The notes under the pieces are model-generated. The model was not told the origin of the DNA and searched no databases. It saw only the letters and a program-made list of their open reading frames with translations. 64,000 nt of DNA. Origin: Palsa-1392 sp036490335 (GTDB taxonomy: Bacteria; Verrucomicrobiota; Verrucomicrobiia; Chthoniobacterales; UBA10450). Both the position numbers and the translations under genes were made by a program. Positions within the stretch are counted from its first letter, which is position 1. Every line of letters begins with the position of its first letter. The DNA lies in assembly GCA_036490335.1 (NCBI GenBank), contig DASXEB010000023.1, forward strand, positions 186,001 to 250,000, written 5' to 3'. Shown here piece by piece: positions 9,264 through 18,339 of this stretch.

Positions 9264-9965
9264 ATGAAGCTCGCGATCATGCAGCCTTATTTTTTGCCTC
9301 ACCTCGGGTATTACCAGCTCATCGCCGCGGTCGACAAATTCGTTGTTTACGATGATGTGAATTTTATCAAAGGCGGCTGGATTAATCGCAATCGCATCCT
9401 GCTGCGCGGGCGGGCTCATTTCATCACCACACCGTTGCTCGGCGCGAGTCCGAACCGGAAGATCAACGAAATCCGTCTCGCGGCTGGATCAAGTTGGCAG
9501 GAGAAAATGCTCAAGACGATCGCGCAGGCGTATCGTTGCGCGCCGGAGTTTGAAAGCGTTTTCCCGCTCTTGCGCGCGGTCATTAAATTTCCGGCGGACC
9601 GGCTGGCTGATTATCTTTTTCACAGTCTGGTTCTGCTGAAACAATTCTTGCAGCTGAAGACGGAGTTGCTCTCAAGTTCCGGTCGTTACGAAAACGAAAA
9701 TCTCAGAGCCGAAGAGCGCGTGCTCGATATTTGCCGACAGGAAAATACCGACGTTTACATCAACGCGCCCGGCGGCCGCACGTTGTATGACGCCGCGATT
9801 TTTCGCGCGCGCGGGGTGAAGTTGCGATTTCTCGAGACGGAACCGTTCGCTTATCCGCAGAGCGGCGAATCATTTTGCCCGTCGCTTTCGCTCGTCGATG
9901 TGCTGATGTTTAACTCGCGTGCCGAGGTGCATTCATTGTTAGGCCGATATAGTTTGCGTGCCTAA
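9264..9965 (+). CDS. WbqC-family protein
   Basis: About 233 residues from ATG 9264; the longer frame from 9222 overlaps the previous gene. The N-terminus KLAIMQPYFLPHLGYYQL and the VVYDDVNFIKGGWINRN segment are the WbqC signature. WbqC proteins occur in O-antigen and amino-sugar clusters, some linked to N-acyl modification, but the reaction is not firmly known. It lies between the DegT-like gene and a methyltransferase on the same strand. Its stop also falls in an octamer. Confidence 0.88.
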   Translation: MKLAIMQPYFLPHLGYYQLIAAVDKFVVYDDVNFIKGGWINRNRILLRGRAHFITTPLLGASPNRKINEIRLAAGSSWQEKMLKTIAQAYRCAPEFESVFPLLRAVIKFPADRLADYLFHSLVLLKQFLQLKTELLSSSGRYENENLRAEERVLDICRQENTDVYINAPGGRTLYDAAIFRARGVKLRFLETEPFAYPQSGESFCPSLSLVDVLMFNSRAEVHSLLGRYSLRA

Positions 9966-9982
9966 CGAATGCGAGTTCTGCA

Positions 9983-10720
9983 ATGGACGCGACTGATTGG
10001 CGGAAATTTTGGAATGCCTACCGCAAGAAGGAAATCGAAAGTGAGGACGATCTTTTCGTCGAAGTCGGCAAAACCGTTCACGGCCGGCCGATCTCGCGGG
10101 AGCATTTTTGCCTAACGATCGAGCGAATCGTCGGGCTGCTTCATTTGCAGCCTAACAATAAGTTGCTCGAACTCTGTTGCGGCAACGGGCTGATGACGCG
10201 AGCGCTCGCGCCGCTGGTGGCGGAGGTCGAAGCGGTCGATTTCAGCGAGCACCTCATCGCGCACGCGCGGGCACGAACCGAAAGCGCGAACGTCCGGTAT
10301 ATATGTGCGGATGTGCTCGAATATCTCGAGGCGCTCAACGAATCGCGTGGCTTTATTCCGAGAAAGATTCTGCTCGGCGACGCGCTGGCTTATTTCGACG
10401 CCGCCAACTTCCGCTCGATTCTCGACAAAGTATTTCGCCTGACGAACGGGCGATTTCTTTTCCTCGCGACGAATGTCCCCTGTGACGAATTGAAATGGAA
10501 TTTCTACAACACGCCGGAACGGATCGAGACTCACCGGCGCAACGAACGCACGCGGCCCGATTGGAACGACGGCGTGGGTCGCTGGTGGCGCAAGGAGGAG
10601 CTGGTAGCGGCGGCGCGAGCGGCGAATCTCGCCGTTGAGGTGTCCGAGCAACCGCGGGAGTTAACGAACTATCGCGTCGACGCCATTTTCACGACCGAGA
10701 TCGCTCGCCCGAGCAGCTAA
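9983..10720 (+). CDS. Class I SAM-dependent methyltransferase
   Basis: Protein of 245 residues. LLELCCGNGLMTRALA is motif I (SAM-binding loop) and VEAVDFSEHLIAHAR is the acidic end of strand beta-2; ICADVLEYLE follows. There is no signal for a specific substrate. It is the third plus-strand gene after the DegT-like and WbqC genes, so methylation of a sugar or glycan intermediate is a reasonable inference. Its last 4 bases overlap the end of the convergent glycosyltransferase. Confidence 0.8.
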   Translation: MDATDWRKFWNAYRKKEIESEDDLFVEVGKTVHGRPISREHFCLTIERIVGLLHLQPNNKLLELCCGNGLMTRALAPLVAEVEAVDFSEHLIAHARARTESANVRYICADVLEYLEALNESRGFIPRKILLGDALAYFDAANFRSILDKVFRLTNGRFLFLATNVPCDELKWNFYNTPERIETHRRNERTRPDWNDGVGRWWRKEELVAAARAANLAVEVSEQPRELTNYRVDAIFTTEIARPSS

Positions 10721-11592
10721 GTCTCGCGGCGCCGCGACCAGGTTGCGAGCCGTTCCTCTTCCACCACGCGACCGTCTTTGAGAAGATGCGCCGCCGAGGA
10801 TTTACTCGGAAACTGCGCGTTGTATTCGCCCAGCAGTTCGCCGGCCTCGAGCAATTTGATCCAGCGCCGCCAGTGCCAGCCGATGCCGGGCCCGAACTCC
10901 GGATTCTCGGCGAAATAGCGCGCCGTTAACTCGACCTTTTCCCGGAAGCTCGCATACGAGCGAATCGGATAATGGAGAATCTCGAAATCGGGCGCAGTCG
11001 AAATCGTGGCGTCGTTAGGCGCGCGCACGTCGTGGTCTCCCGGAATTGTCGTCAGGCCTGCGCAATCCGCCGCCAGGCTGACCTTGGGAGACACCTGCGA
11101 AAAGATCCACGGCGACGAAAGCGGCGAGGCGGCACTCGGCACGCGAACTTCCGGCTGAATTATTTTCAGATTGAGCTTTTCTAGGAAGTGATCGCGCGCT
11201 TCTGGAGGAACGGCGCCGCTCATGTTGCGGCGCTGAGTTTTGAGAATGGCATGACCTTCGGCGCGACCTTCGGCCAAAGCTTCTTTCAGCTCGCACGGGC
11301 CGGTGAGAAATTCGTCGGGATCAAGAAACGAAACCCAGTCGGCGGATTTGTCTTCGCGAATCTTCGCCAGCAAAACATTCGAAGGATCGTATTCGACAAA
11401 ACGGTGAGTCGGAATCGGAACCACGATCGCCTCGCCGCGTCGCGCGAATGGCCGCAGCAAATCCTGAGTCCCGTCGGTCGAGCCGTACTCGGCGACGATG
11501 ATTTGATCCGCGCCCTGCTCGAGATGGTAACGGCAAAACGGCTCGGCGACATCGGCCACGTTGTACATTCCCGTGATGATCGCCCATCGCAT
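10717..11592 (-). CDS. Glycosyltransferase family 2-like protein
   Basis: Protein of 291 residues resembling the Glyco_tranf_2_4 group. It begins with AIITGMYNVADVAEPFCRYH, has a nucleotide-sugar site around EYGSTDGTQDLL, and a DPDEF motif in the DxD position. It has no membrane segment and is probably cytoplasmic or peripheral. It converges on the DegT/WbqC/methyltransferase genes, suggesting participation in the same glycan pathway. It is downstream of mdh in the same direction but separated by about 20 bases, so co-transcription is possible. Confidence 0.78.
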   Translation of the reverse strand: MRWAIITGMYNVADVAEPFCRYHLEQGADQIIVAEYGSTDGTQDLLRPFARRGEAIVVPIPTHRFVEYDPSNVLLAKIREDKSADWVSFLDPDEFLTGPCELKEALAEGRAEGHAILKTQRRNMSGAVPPEARDHFLEKLNLKIIQPEVRVPSAASPLSSPWIFSQVSPKVSLAADCAGLTTIPGDHDVRAPNDATISTAPDFEILHYPIRSYASFREKVELTARYFAENPEFGPGIGWHWRRWIKLLEAGELLGEYNAQFPSKSSAAHLLKDGRVVEEERLATWSRRRET

Positions 11593-11611
11593 CGGAATGC
11601 AATCGTGCGCG

Positions 11612-12604
11612 TCAGCTCGCGCTCGAAATCAGCTCCGCCACCAGCGCGCGTTCTTCCTTCAATTCTTTCACCGAAGCGTCGATTTTCGCGCGGCTGAAAT
11701 CGTTGATCGGAAGATCCTGGACGATTTCTTGCTGATCGCCGCGCGCGCGGATCGGAAACGAGCTGATCAGATTTTTCTCGACGCCGTAACTGCCGTCGGA
11801 ACAAACCGCGCCGCTGAACCAGTCGTCGTCAGGCGTTTTGTTCGTTAGGCTGCGCACGGTGTCGACGATCGCGTTTGCGGCCGACGCGGCGGAAGAAAGC
11901 CCGCGCGCTTTAATGATCGCGGCGCCGCGCTGTTGCACCGTTGGGATGAAAGTTTCCTTCAACCATTTTTCGTCGCCGATGACTTTGTCGGCGTTCTTGC
12001 CGTCGATCTTCGCGTTGTAAAAGTCGGGATACTGTGTCGCGGAATGATTGCCCCAGATCGTCATGTTCGTGACGTCAGTGACATCGACGCCGGCCTTCTG
12101 CGCGAGCTGCGCCTTGGCGCGATTTTCATCAAGCCGCGTCATGGCAAACCAGCGCTCGTTAGGCACGGATTTCGCGTTGTTCATCGCGATGAGGCAATTC
12201 GTGTTGCACGGATTTCCGACCACGAGCACGCGCACATTCGAGGCCGCGTTTTTTTCAATCGCCTGGCCCTGTCCAATAAAAATCTTGCCGTTGATGCCGA
12301 GCAATTCCTTTCGTTCCATTCCCGCTTTGCGCGGCACGCTGCCGACGAGCAATGCCCAGTTCACGCCGCGAAATCCCTCCGCGAGATCGGCCGTCGGCGT
12401 GATTTTTTTGAGGAGCGGAAACGCGCAATCCTGCAGCTCCATCACGACACCTTCGAGCGCGCCGAGCGCCGGCGGGATTTCGATGAGCGCCAACTCGACC
12501 GCCTGCTCGGGGCCGAACATCGAGCCCGACGCGATGCGAAAAAGGAGCGAGTATCCGATCTGCCCGGCCGCGCCGGTGACGGCGACTTTGATGGGTGAAT
12601 TCAT
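11612..12604 (-). CDS. mdh: Malate dehydrogenase (NAD-dependent)
   Basis: Protein of 330 residues. VAVTGAAGQIGYSLLFRIASG is the Rossmann loop; VVGNPCNTNCLIA, TRLDENRAKAQLA and IWGNHSATQYPD carry the substrate arginine and catalytic histidine regions of the cytosolic-type malate dehydrogenases. It catalyses malate/oxaloacetate interconversion in the TCA cycle. Its ATG overlaps the malQ stop by 4 bases (12601-12604), so it is translationally coupled to malQ. Confidence 0.96.
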   Translation of the reverse strand: MNSPIKVAVTGAAGQIGYSLLFRIASGSMFGPEQAVELALIEIPPALGALEGVVMELQDCAFPLLKKITPTADLAEGFRGVNWALLVGSVPRKAGMERKELLGINGKIFIGQGQAIEKNAASNVRVLVVGNPCNTNCLIAMNNAKSVPNERWFAMTRLDENRAKAQLAQKAGVDVTDVTNMTIWGNHSATQYPDFYNAKIDGKNADKVIGDEKWLKETFIPTVQQRGAAIIKARGLSSAASAANAIVDTVRSLTNKTPDDDWFSGAVCSDGSYGVEKNLISSFPIRARGDQQEIVQDLPINDFSRAKIDASVKELKEERALVAELISSAS

Positions 12605-14289
12605 GCCCGTTCTTTAGCCGCGGATGCCGCCGAAGACAATCGCCCGCTCTTCCGCAAAAGTTCGCGCACGAGCCGCAGCCGCTGCCTCAAGGTCGAGCCG
12701 CGGCCGAGCTTTTGCACTGTGGTGTGCAGGCGGCGGCTCCAGTTCGATTCCGTCGCCACGCCCGGAACATTGAACCGATCCTTGCGCCCGAGAAGATCGG
12801 TGATCATGACGATCGCGATCCACGATTCGCAGCGAAAAAGCGCTTCGAAGATCGCGGGATAAAACTCGCGCAGGTAATTTGTCGATTCGTTAGGCGAGGG
12901 CATGCCCGCAAACTCCGCAACCTTCGCGAGGTCTCGCCGCGCCTGCTCCGAATCGTCCTGGTTTTTTTCCAAGGCGTCCTCCCAAAGTGCGCGCAGCGGT
13001 TTGTGATCGTGCGTCGCAAAAGTCGCGACCGACACGCGCTCGTAGTCGCTTCCCGGAATCGAGCGGCCGTCGGGAAAACTTTCCCACTGCGGGATTTTGA
13101 AACCGGCCACGCCTAACGAACTCAAACTTGGCCGCACATAATCGGGCACGGTGCCGAGATCTTCGCCGATTACGCTGTTCGCGCCGCATTCCGCGAGCAG
13201 CGCGCGCAAATATTCCTCGCCTTCGCGCCAGTTGGCCGCACAATTTTCCAGGGTGCGATCGTCGCGCGGCGCGAAGTGCGGCGCGTGGCCGCCGGTGCGC
13301 GCGAGCATTTCTTCCCAGCCTAACGAGAGGAATTCCGCGTTCTGCGATGGGCGCCAGGGGAAAACATAGATGCGATAAAAGCCGAGGATGTGGTCGATGC
13401 GGAAGAGATGAAAAAATTCCTTCGCGCCGTGCACGCGCTGCCGCCACCAGTCGAAGCCGCGCGCGCGCATGCGCGGCCAGTTGTAGAGCGGGATGCCCCA
13501 GTTTTGGCCCCATTTTCGGGTGAATTCGTCGTCCTTGAAATACGGTTCCGGCGGTGCACCGCCCGACCATTCGAGCCGGAAAAGTTCCGGCTGCGCGAAG
13601 ACATCGGCGCTGTAATAACTGACCCCAAACGGAATGTCGCCCATCAAGGCGACGCCGCGATCGTCGGCAAAATTTTTCACCGCGCGCCATTGTTCGTGCG
13701 CGATCCATTGCACGTAACAAAAGAATTGGCGGCGCTGTTCGAACTCGGGCGAGTCTTCTTCGCCTAACGAGAAACTGAGCCACTCATCCCAGATTTCGCG
13801 CTCGCCGTTCCGCTCCATGCGCACGCGGAAAAATGAGTAGTCATCAAGCCACGCGTGCTCGGTCTCGCAGAACGCGTCGAACTTCTCGTTAGGCAAATCG
13901 CGCTGAAAATTTGCGAAGGCGCGCTCGAGCAATTTTTTCTTCAGCGGTTTTACTTTCTCGTAACGAACCGGGCCGCTGCGCAGCGCCGCGAGATCGAATT
14001 CGCGCGTGACTTCTTCGAAGTCTTCCGCCGTCAGTTGCGTCGGCGAGCCAGGAGCGAGATGCAGCGTCGTCGGATCGATCGCGCGCGAGCTGATCGCGTT
14101 GTAGGGGCTGTTGTCGCCGCCGGTTTCGTTGATCGGCAGGAGTTGCACGAGGCGAAAGCCGATGCGCCGCGACCATTCGATAAATTGGCGCAGCGCTTCG
14201 AGGTCGCCGATGCCGAGATCGTTTTCCGTGCGCAGGGCGAAGAGCGGCGCGAGGACGCCGGCCAGCTTTTCGTTAGGCGAAATTTCCAC
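12601..14289 (-). CDS. malQ: 4-alpha-glucanotransferase
   Basis: Protein of 562 residues, GH77. Motifs: LVQLLPINETGGDNSPYN near the N-terminus, FRIDHILGFYRIYVFP with the nucleophile aspartate, VIGEDLGTVP with the acid/base glutamate, and FATHDHKPLRALW. It rearranges alpha-1,4-glucans such as maltodextrin or glycogen breakdown products. Several octamer copies are read as PNE within the protein (residues 5-7 and others). It is coupled to mdh downstream. Confidence 0.95.
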   Translation of the reverse strand: MEISPNEKLAGVLAPLFALRTENDLGIGDLEALRQFIEWSRRIGFRLVQLLPINETGGDNSPYNAISSRAIDPTTLHLAPGSPTQLTAEDFEEVTREFDLAALRSGPVRYEKVKPLKKKLLERAFANFQRDLPNEKFDAFCETEHAWLDDYSFFRVRMERNGEREIWDEWLSFSLGEEDSPEFEQRRQFFCYVQWIAHEQWRAVKNFADDRGVALMGDIPFGVSYYSADVFAQPELFRLEWSGGAPPEPYFKDDEFTRKWGQNWGIPLYNWPRMRARGFDWWRQRVHGAKEFFHLFRIDHILGFYRIYVFPWRPSQNAEFLSLGWEEMLARTGGHAPHFAPRDDRTLENCAANWREGEEYLRALLAECGANSVIGEDLGTVPDYVRPSLSSLGVAGFKIPQWESFPDGRSIPGSDYERVSVATFATHDHKPLRALWEDALEKNQDDSEQARRDLAKVAEFAGMPSPNESTNYLREFYPAIFEALFRCESWIAIVMITDLLGRKDRFNVPGVATESNWSRRLHTTVQKLGRGSTLRQRLRLVRELLRKSGRLSSAASAAKERA

Positions 14290-14304
14290 GACCGCGAAGA
14301 TTCG

Positions 14305-16305
14305 TCAGGCGCGCCGGACGTTCCAATCTTCGAGCAATCGCGTCGGGATGTCTTTCAGAAAACGCGACGGGCGCTGAAACATGTCGCCGTAGCCGGCGTT
14401 CAGGCGCATGTGCGGATGGGTGAGATAAAGCTCGTCCTTCGCGCGCGTGATCGCGACGTAGAAAAGGCGGCGCTCTTCCTCGATCGCGTCGCGCGTCTCG
14501 AGCGAGCGCGCGCTCGGAAACATGCCGTCGGTCAGCCAGATGACGAAGACGGTGTGAAACTCGAGACCTTTCGCCTGGTGCACCGATGAAAGGTTGACCG
14601 CTTCTTTTTCGCCGGCCTGATTCACCGCCGGCTCGGCGTCGACGTTGCTGATGAGCGCGAGCTGCGCGAGGAATTCGTTCGCGTCCTTAAATTGGCGCGC
14701 GAAGGCCGCGAGCTGGGTCAGGTCTTCCTTGCGCAATTCATAGTTGGCGAAATTTGCCTTCGCGTAGTCGTCGTAAATCGCCTCGACGATCGCCATGATC
14801 ATCGTTGTCGGCTGATTTGGCTTTCCGTTAGGCGCGATTTCGTCGAGCGTGTCGGCGAGTTGCTGCCACGATTTTTTCGCGCGCGCGCCGACGGAAAGCG
14901 GAAGCAGCCGTTCGCTCCAGGAAACGACTTCGCCTTTTTCGTCGAGCGATTTCTCCCAGTCGCGCCAAAGGTTTTCCGCGGTCTTCCCGCCGATGCCGGG
15001 GAGGAGGCGCACCATGCGTTTGAAGGCAACTTCATCGCGCGGATTGGCGACGAATCGAACAAATGCGGCGACGTCTTTGACATGCGCCTGTTCGAAAAAG
15101 CGGATCCCGCTCGTGATCTGATACGGAATGCCGCGGCGCGAGAGCTCGAGCTGCAATTCGACCGCGTGATAATGCGCGCGATAAAGCACCGCGATCTCGT
15201 TCAGGTCGACGTTTTCGTCGCGCAACTCGAGAATGCGCTGGGCGACGAATTGCGCCTGTTCGCCGCCGTCGTTGAGCGCGACCGCGGCCGGTTTGATCGA
15301 GTTCGTTAGGCGAGTGGGGGCGAGATTTTTGCGGAATTGCTTTTCGTTAGGCGCGATCGCGGCGTTCGCGACCTGCAAAATCTCCGGCACGCTGCGGTAG
15401 TTCAGCTCGATCTTGAAAACCTGCGCGTTCGGATAGCGGCGCGGGAAGGCGAGAATGTTTTGGAAGTTCGCGCCGCGCCAGGAATAGATCGATTGCGCGT
15501 CGTCGCCCACGACCATGACGTTCTGATGTTCGGCCGCGAGCAGGTCAATGAAGTCGGCCTGGATTTTGTTCGTGTCCTGATATTCGTCCACGAGGATGAA
15601 TTGAAATTGGCGCCGATAAAACGCCGCGATTTCTTCGTGCTCGCGCAACATGCGCAACGTTTTTTCGAGCAGGTCGTCGAAGTCCATCGAGTTGGTCGAT
15701 TTTTTCCGGCGCTCGTAGCGTACGTGCACATCCTTGATCTGCTCGAGCAGCGGCAAAAAGTAGGGAAATTTTTCCGCGAGCAATTCGTCGATCGGCCGCT
15801 CGGTGTTGATGACGAAACTAAAAATGTCCGCGAGCACGTCGCCTTTTGGAAAACGAATTTCCTTCGGATCGATGCCCGCGCCGGCGACGACGGAGTTAAT
15901 CAAATCTTTTTGGTCTTCGCGGTCCATGATCGTGAAGCCGCTGGAAAAACCAAGCGCGCTGCCATGCCGCCGGAGCATGCGATTTCCGATCGAGTGAAAC
16001 GTGCCGCCCCAAAGTCCGCTCGCATCCATCGGCAGCAAGTTCGCGACCCGATCGAGCATCTGCCGCGCGGCTTTGTTCGTGAAAGTGAGAAGCAAAATAT
16101 TTCGCGGATCGACACCGTTCTCGAGCAGATAAGCGACGCGATAAGTGAGCGTGCGCGTCTTGCCCGAGCCGGCGCCGGCGATGACGAGCAGCGGGCCGGG
16201 CGGCGCGGTGACGGCGGCGTATTGCTGCTCGTTGAGTTCGCCCGCGTAGTCGATCTGGATCGTCGTCGCGGACGGGGCGCGCTGGAGCGTGTAGTCGCGA
16301 GACAT
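14305..16305 (-). CDS. UvrD/PcrA-type superfamily 1 DNA helicase
   Basis: Protein of 666 residues, somewhat shorter than UvrD/PcrA (about 720) but with the core motifs in order: LNEQQYAAV (Q motif), IAGAGSGKTRTL (Walker A), LLLTFTNKAA (Ia), LVDEYQDTN (Walker B), VVGDDAQSIYSWRGA (III), LELSRRGIPYQ, and VNLSSVHQAKGLEF plus LFYVAITRAKDEL (V-VI). Role: 3'-5' unwinding in repair and replication-fork processing. The missing part is the C-terminal tail. It is followed 15 bases on by malQ. Confidence 0.93.
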   Translation of the reverse strand: MSRDYTLQRAPSATTIQIDYAGELNEQQYAAVTAPPGPLLVIAGAGSGKTRTLTYRVAYLLENGVDPRNILLLTFTNKAARQMLDRVANLLPMDASGLWGGTFHSIGNRMLRRHGSALGFSSGFTIMDREDQKDLINSVVAGAGIDPKEIRFPKGDVLADIFSFVINTERPIDELLAEKFPYFLPLLEQIKDVHVRYERRKKSTNSMDFDDLLEKTLRMLREHEEIAAFYRRQFQFILVDEYQDTNKIQADFIDLLAAEHQNVMVVGDDAQSIYSWRGANFQNILAFPRRYPNAQVFKIELNYRSVPEILQVANAAIAPNEKQFRKNLAPTRLTNSIKPAAVALNDGGEQAQFVAQRILELRDENVDLNEIAVLYRAHYHAVELQLELSRRGIPYQITSGIRFFEQAHVKDVAAFVRFVANPRDEVAFKRMVRLLPGIGGKTAENLWRDWEKSLDEKGEVVSWSERLLPLSVGARAKKSWQQLADTLDEIAPNGKPNQPTTMIMAIVEAIYDDYAKANFANYELRKEDLTQLAAFARQFKDANEFLAQLALISNVDAEPAVNQAGEKEAVNLSSVHQAKGLEFHTVFVIWLTDGMFPSARSLETRDAIEEERRLFYVAITRAKDELYLTHPHMRLNAGYGDMFQRPSRFLKDIPTRLLEDWNVRRA

Positions 16306-16477
16306 CGGGCGGTAACGCTGGCCGCTGGCGCGCGGGTCTTCAACGAAAAGTTTCGTCGCGAGGCGGTTCGTTAGGCGAAGCTTTTCTGCCTGGGAAAAAT
16401 TTTCCGTGGAGGCGTGGCAAGGCTCCTGCTTATCGGTTATGGAAATTATAACAACGACTCACCTGCTTCTTTTGCTT

Positions 16478-16924
16478 ATGAAAATCCTCGATCGCGATCG
16501 CGCTGAATTTCTCATCATCGATGATGACCCGTCCGTCACCCGATTTCTCGCCACTTATTTGAAACAAAAAGGCCACACCTGCGCCGCGCTGACCGACGGC
16601 TTCCAGACCGCGGCCTGGTTCGATTTGCACGACTGCGAGGTCGTCGTCGTCGACCTGAACATGCCGAAAGTCGATGGCATTTCTCTCATCACTTACCTGC
16701 GGGAGACGCAGCCGCACCTGCCGATCATCGTCTTCACCGGCGTCGGCTACGAAGAGGAAAAAATGCACGGAGCCCTCCGCGCGGGCGCGAATGGTTACGT
16801 GAGCAAGAATCTCCCGATCGAGCAGCTTTATTGCGTGCTCTCGCGTGTGCTCGCCACCTGTCGGCAGCGCGCGCGCCGCGATTCGCTCACCCGTGTTCTG
16901 CCGGCGCTGCTCGGCGCTGCCTAA
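16478..16924 (+). CDS. Single-domain response regulator
   Basis: 148 residues from ATG 16478; in-frame starts at 16439 and 16406 would add a hydrophobic extension unlike a receiver domain. The acidic cluster DDD (residues 15-17), phospho-acceptor Asp59 in VVVVDLNMPKVDG, the Thr in VFTG and the Lys in YVSKN complete the receiver active site. There is no output domain, only about 25 C-terminal residues. No histidine kinase is adjacent. It lies upstream of hprK on the same strand; whether it is linked to the PTS genes is unknown. The stop TAA is within an octamer. Confidence 0.85.
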   Translation: MKILDRDRAEFLIIDDDPSVTRFLATYLKQKGHTCAALTDGFQTAAWFDLHDCEVVVVDLNMPKVDGISLITYLRETQPHLPIIVFTGVGYEEEKMHGALRAGANGYVSKNLPIEQLYCVLSRVLATCRQRARRDSLTRVLPALLGAA

Positions 16925-17020
16925 CGAATTCGGTCGTCGTAGGCAATCCTGTTTTCGTGATCGAAAAACGCAGCCGCGTCTGGCGTTTGCGCGACTTCCG
17001 CGATACAACTGCACGTCCGC

Positions 17021-18013
17021 ATGAACCCGGCCGTCGTTGTCCAAAAAATTTCTTCCGCGAACGCGCAACGGATGAACGTGCCGGTCGTGACGGTGGAAGG
17101 TTTTTTCCAACTGCACGCCAAAAAATTGCAGTTGAAACTGGAGGGAAAAAAAATCGGTTTCGAGCGCCGCATTCGCGAGCCGACGATCAACCGGCCCGGT
17201 CTCGCGCTGGCCGGTTTCTACACTTACTTCGCCGAGAAACGCGTGCAGGTGCTCGGCGCGGCAGAGAATTCGTATTTAAAAAATCTTTCCACCCGCCAGC
17301 GGCGCGCGCGCTTCCGCGCTTTGTGCGCGCAAAAAATTCCGTGCCTTGTCATCTCGCGCGGTTTTCGGCTTTCGAGCGACCTGCTCGCGATCGCGGAAGA
17401 GTCGGGCGTGTCGGTTTTTCGCACGCCGATGGTGACGATGCGATTCATCAACGCGGCCACGATCGCGCTTGAGCTCGATTTTTCGCCGACCGTGACTGAG
17501 TTCGGCAGCATGGTCGACATTCTCGGCGTCGGCGTGCTCATTCGCGGCGCGAGCGGGATTGGCAAAAGCGAATGTGTGCTCGGTTTGATCGAGCGCGGTT
17601 ACAGTCTGGTCGCGGACGACGCGACGCGGATCAAATCGCTCGAAGGCCGCGAGCTGGTGGCGACGGCTCCGGAGTTGACCCGCTACCACATGGAAGTGCG
17701 CGGCATCGGCATCATCAATGTCGTTTCCGTTTTCGGCATCGGCGCGATCCGGATCGAGAAACGCCTCGACCTCGTCGTGACCTTAAAGGAGTGGCAGGAG
17801 CTCGAGCAAGTGGATAGAATCGGTCTCGACCGCGAGCTTTACGAAATCCTGAAAATCCAAGTGCCGCACATCACGATTCCGGTGCGTCCAGGCCGCGACA
17901 TGGCGCGATTGATTGAAGTGGCGGCGATGGATCAAAAGCTGAAGGATCTCGGCTTGAACAGCGCGGTGGAATTCAACGATCGGCTGCTCAATTTGATGGA
18001 GATAAAAAGTTAA
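17021..18013 (+). CDS. hprK: HPr kinase/phosphorylase
   Basis: Protein of 330 residues. Walker A GASGIGKS at about residues 180-187, the HPrK signature MEVRGIGIINVVSVFG, and the N-terminal domain that precedes them. The enzyme phosphorylates and dephosphorylates a serine in HPr, linking metabolic state to PTS activity. HPr begins one base after its stop and enzyme I follows, forming hprK-ptsH-ptsI. No EII component is present in the window. Confidence 0.96.
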   Translation: MNPAVVVQKISSANAQRMNVPVVTVEGFFQLHAKKLQLKLEGKKIGFERRIREPTINRPGLALAGFYTYFAEKRVQVLGAAENSYLKNLSTRQRRARFRALCAQKIPCLVISRGFRLSSDLLAIAEESGVSVFRTPMVTMRFINAATIALELDFSPTVTEFGSMVDILGVGVLIRGASGIGKSECVLGLIERGYSLVADDATRIKSLEGRELVATAPELTRYHMEVRGIGIINVVSVFGIGAIRIEKRLDLVVTLKEWQELEQVDRIGLDRELYEILKIQVPHITIPVRPGRDMARLIEVAAMDQKLKDLGLNSAVEFNDRLLNLMEIKS

Positions 18014-18014
18014 A

Positions 18015-18323
18015 ATGGGCTTGTTGAACCGGCATTCCGCCTCGGGCGCGAACGAAAAAATCGAGAAGGAAATCACAATCGTGAACCGGCTCGGTCTGCA
18101 CGCGCGGCCCTCGGCCATGTTCGTGCGGGTGGCGAGCCGGTTTCGCTGCGAAGTCTGGGTCGCGAAGGAAGGCGAAGAGATCAACGGCAAAAGCATCATG
18201 GGTCTGATGATGCTCGCCGCCGGTCAGGGCTCGAAATTGCGTGTGCGCGCGGAAGGTCCCGACGCCGCGGACGCGATTCGCGAGCTCGAAGAATTAGTCG
18301 CGTCGCGTTTTAACGAAGAGTAG
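18015..18323 (+). CDS. ptsH: Phosphocarrier protein HPr
   Basis: Protein of 102 residues, slightly longer than usual because of an N-terminal extension of about 14 residues. LGLHARPSA holds the phospho-histidine (His29, equivalent to His15) and INGKSIMGLMML holds the regulatory serine (Ser60, equivalent to Ser46). The 31-residue spacing between the two is exactly canonical. It therefore keeps both the enzyme I site and the HprK site. Confidence 0.95.
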   Translation: MGLLNRHSASGANEKIEKEITIVNRLGLHARPSAMFVRVASRFRCEVWVAKEGEEINGKSIMGLMMLAAGQGSKLRVRAEGPDAADAIRELEELVASRFNEE

Positions 18324-18339
18324 CTAACATTCCGGGTAA

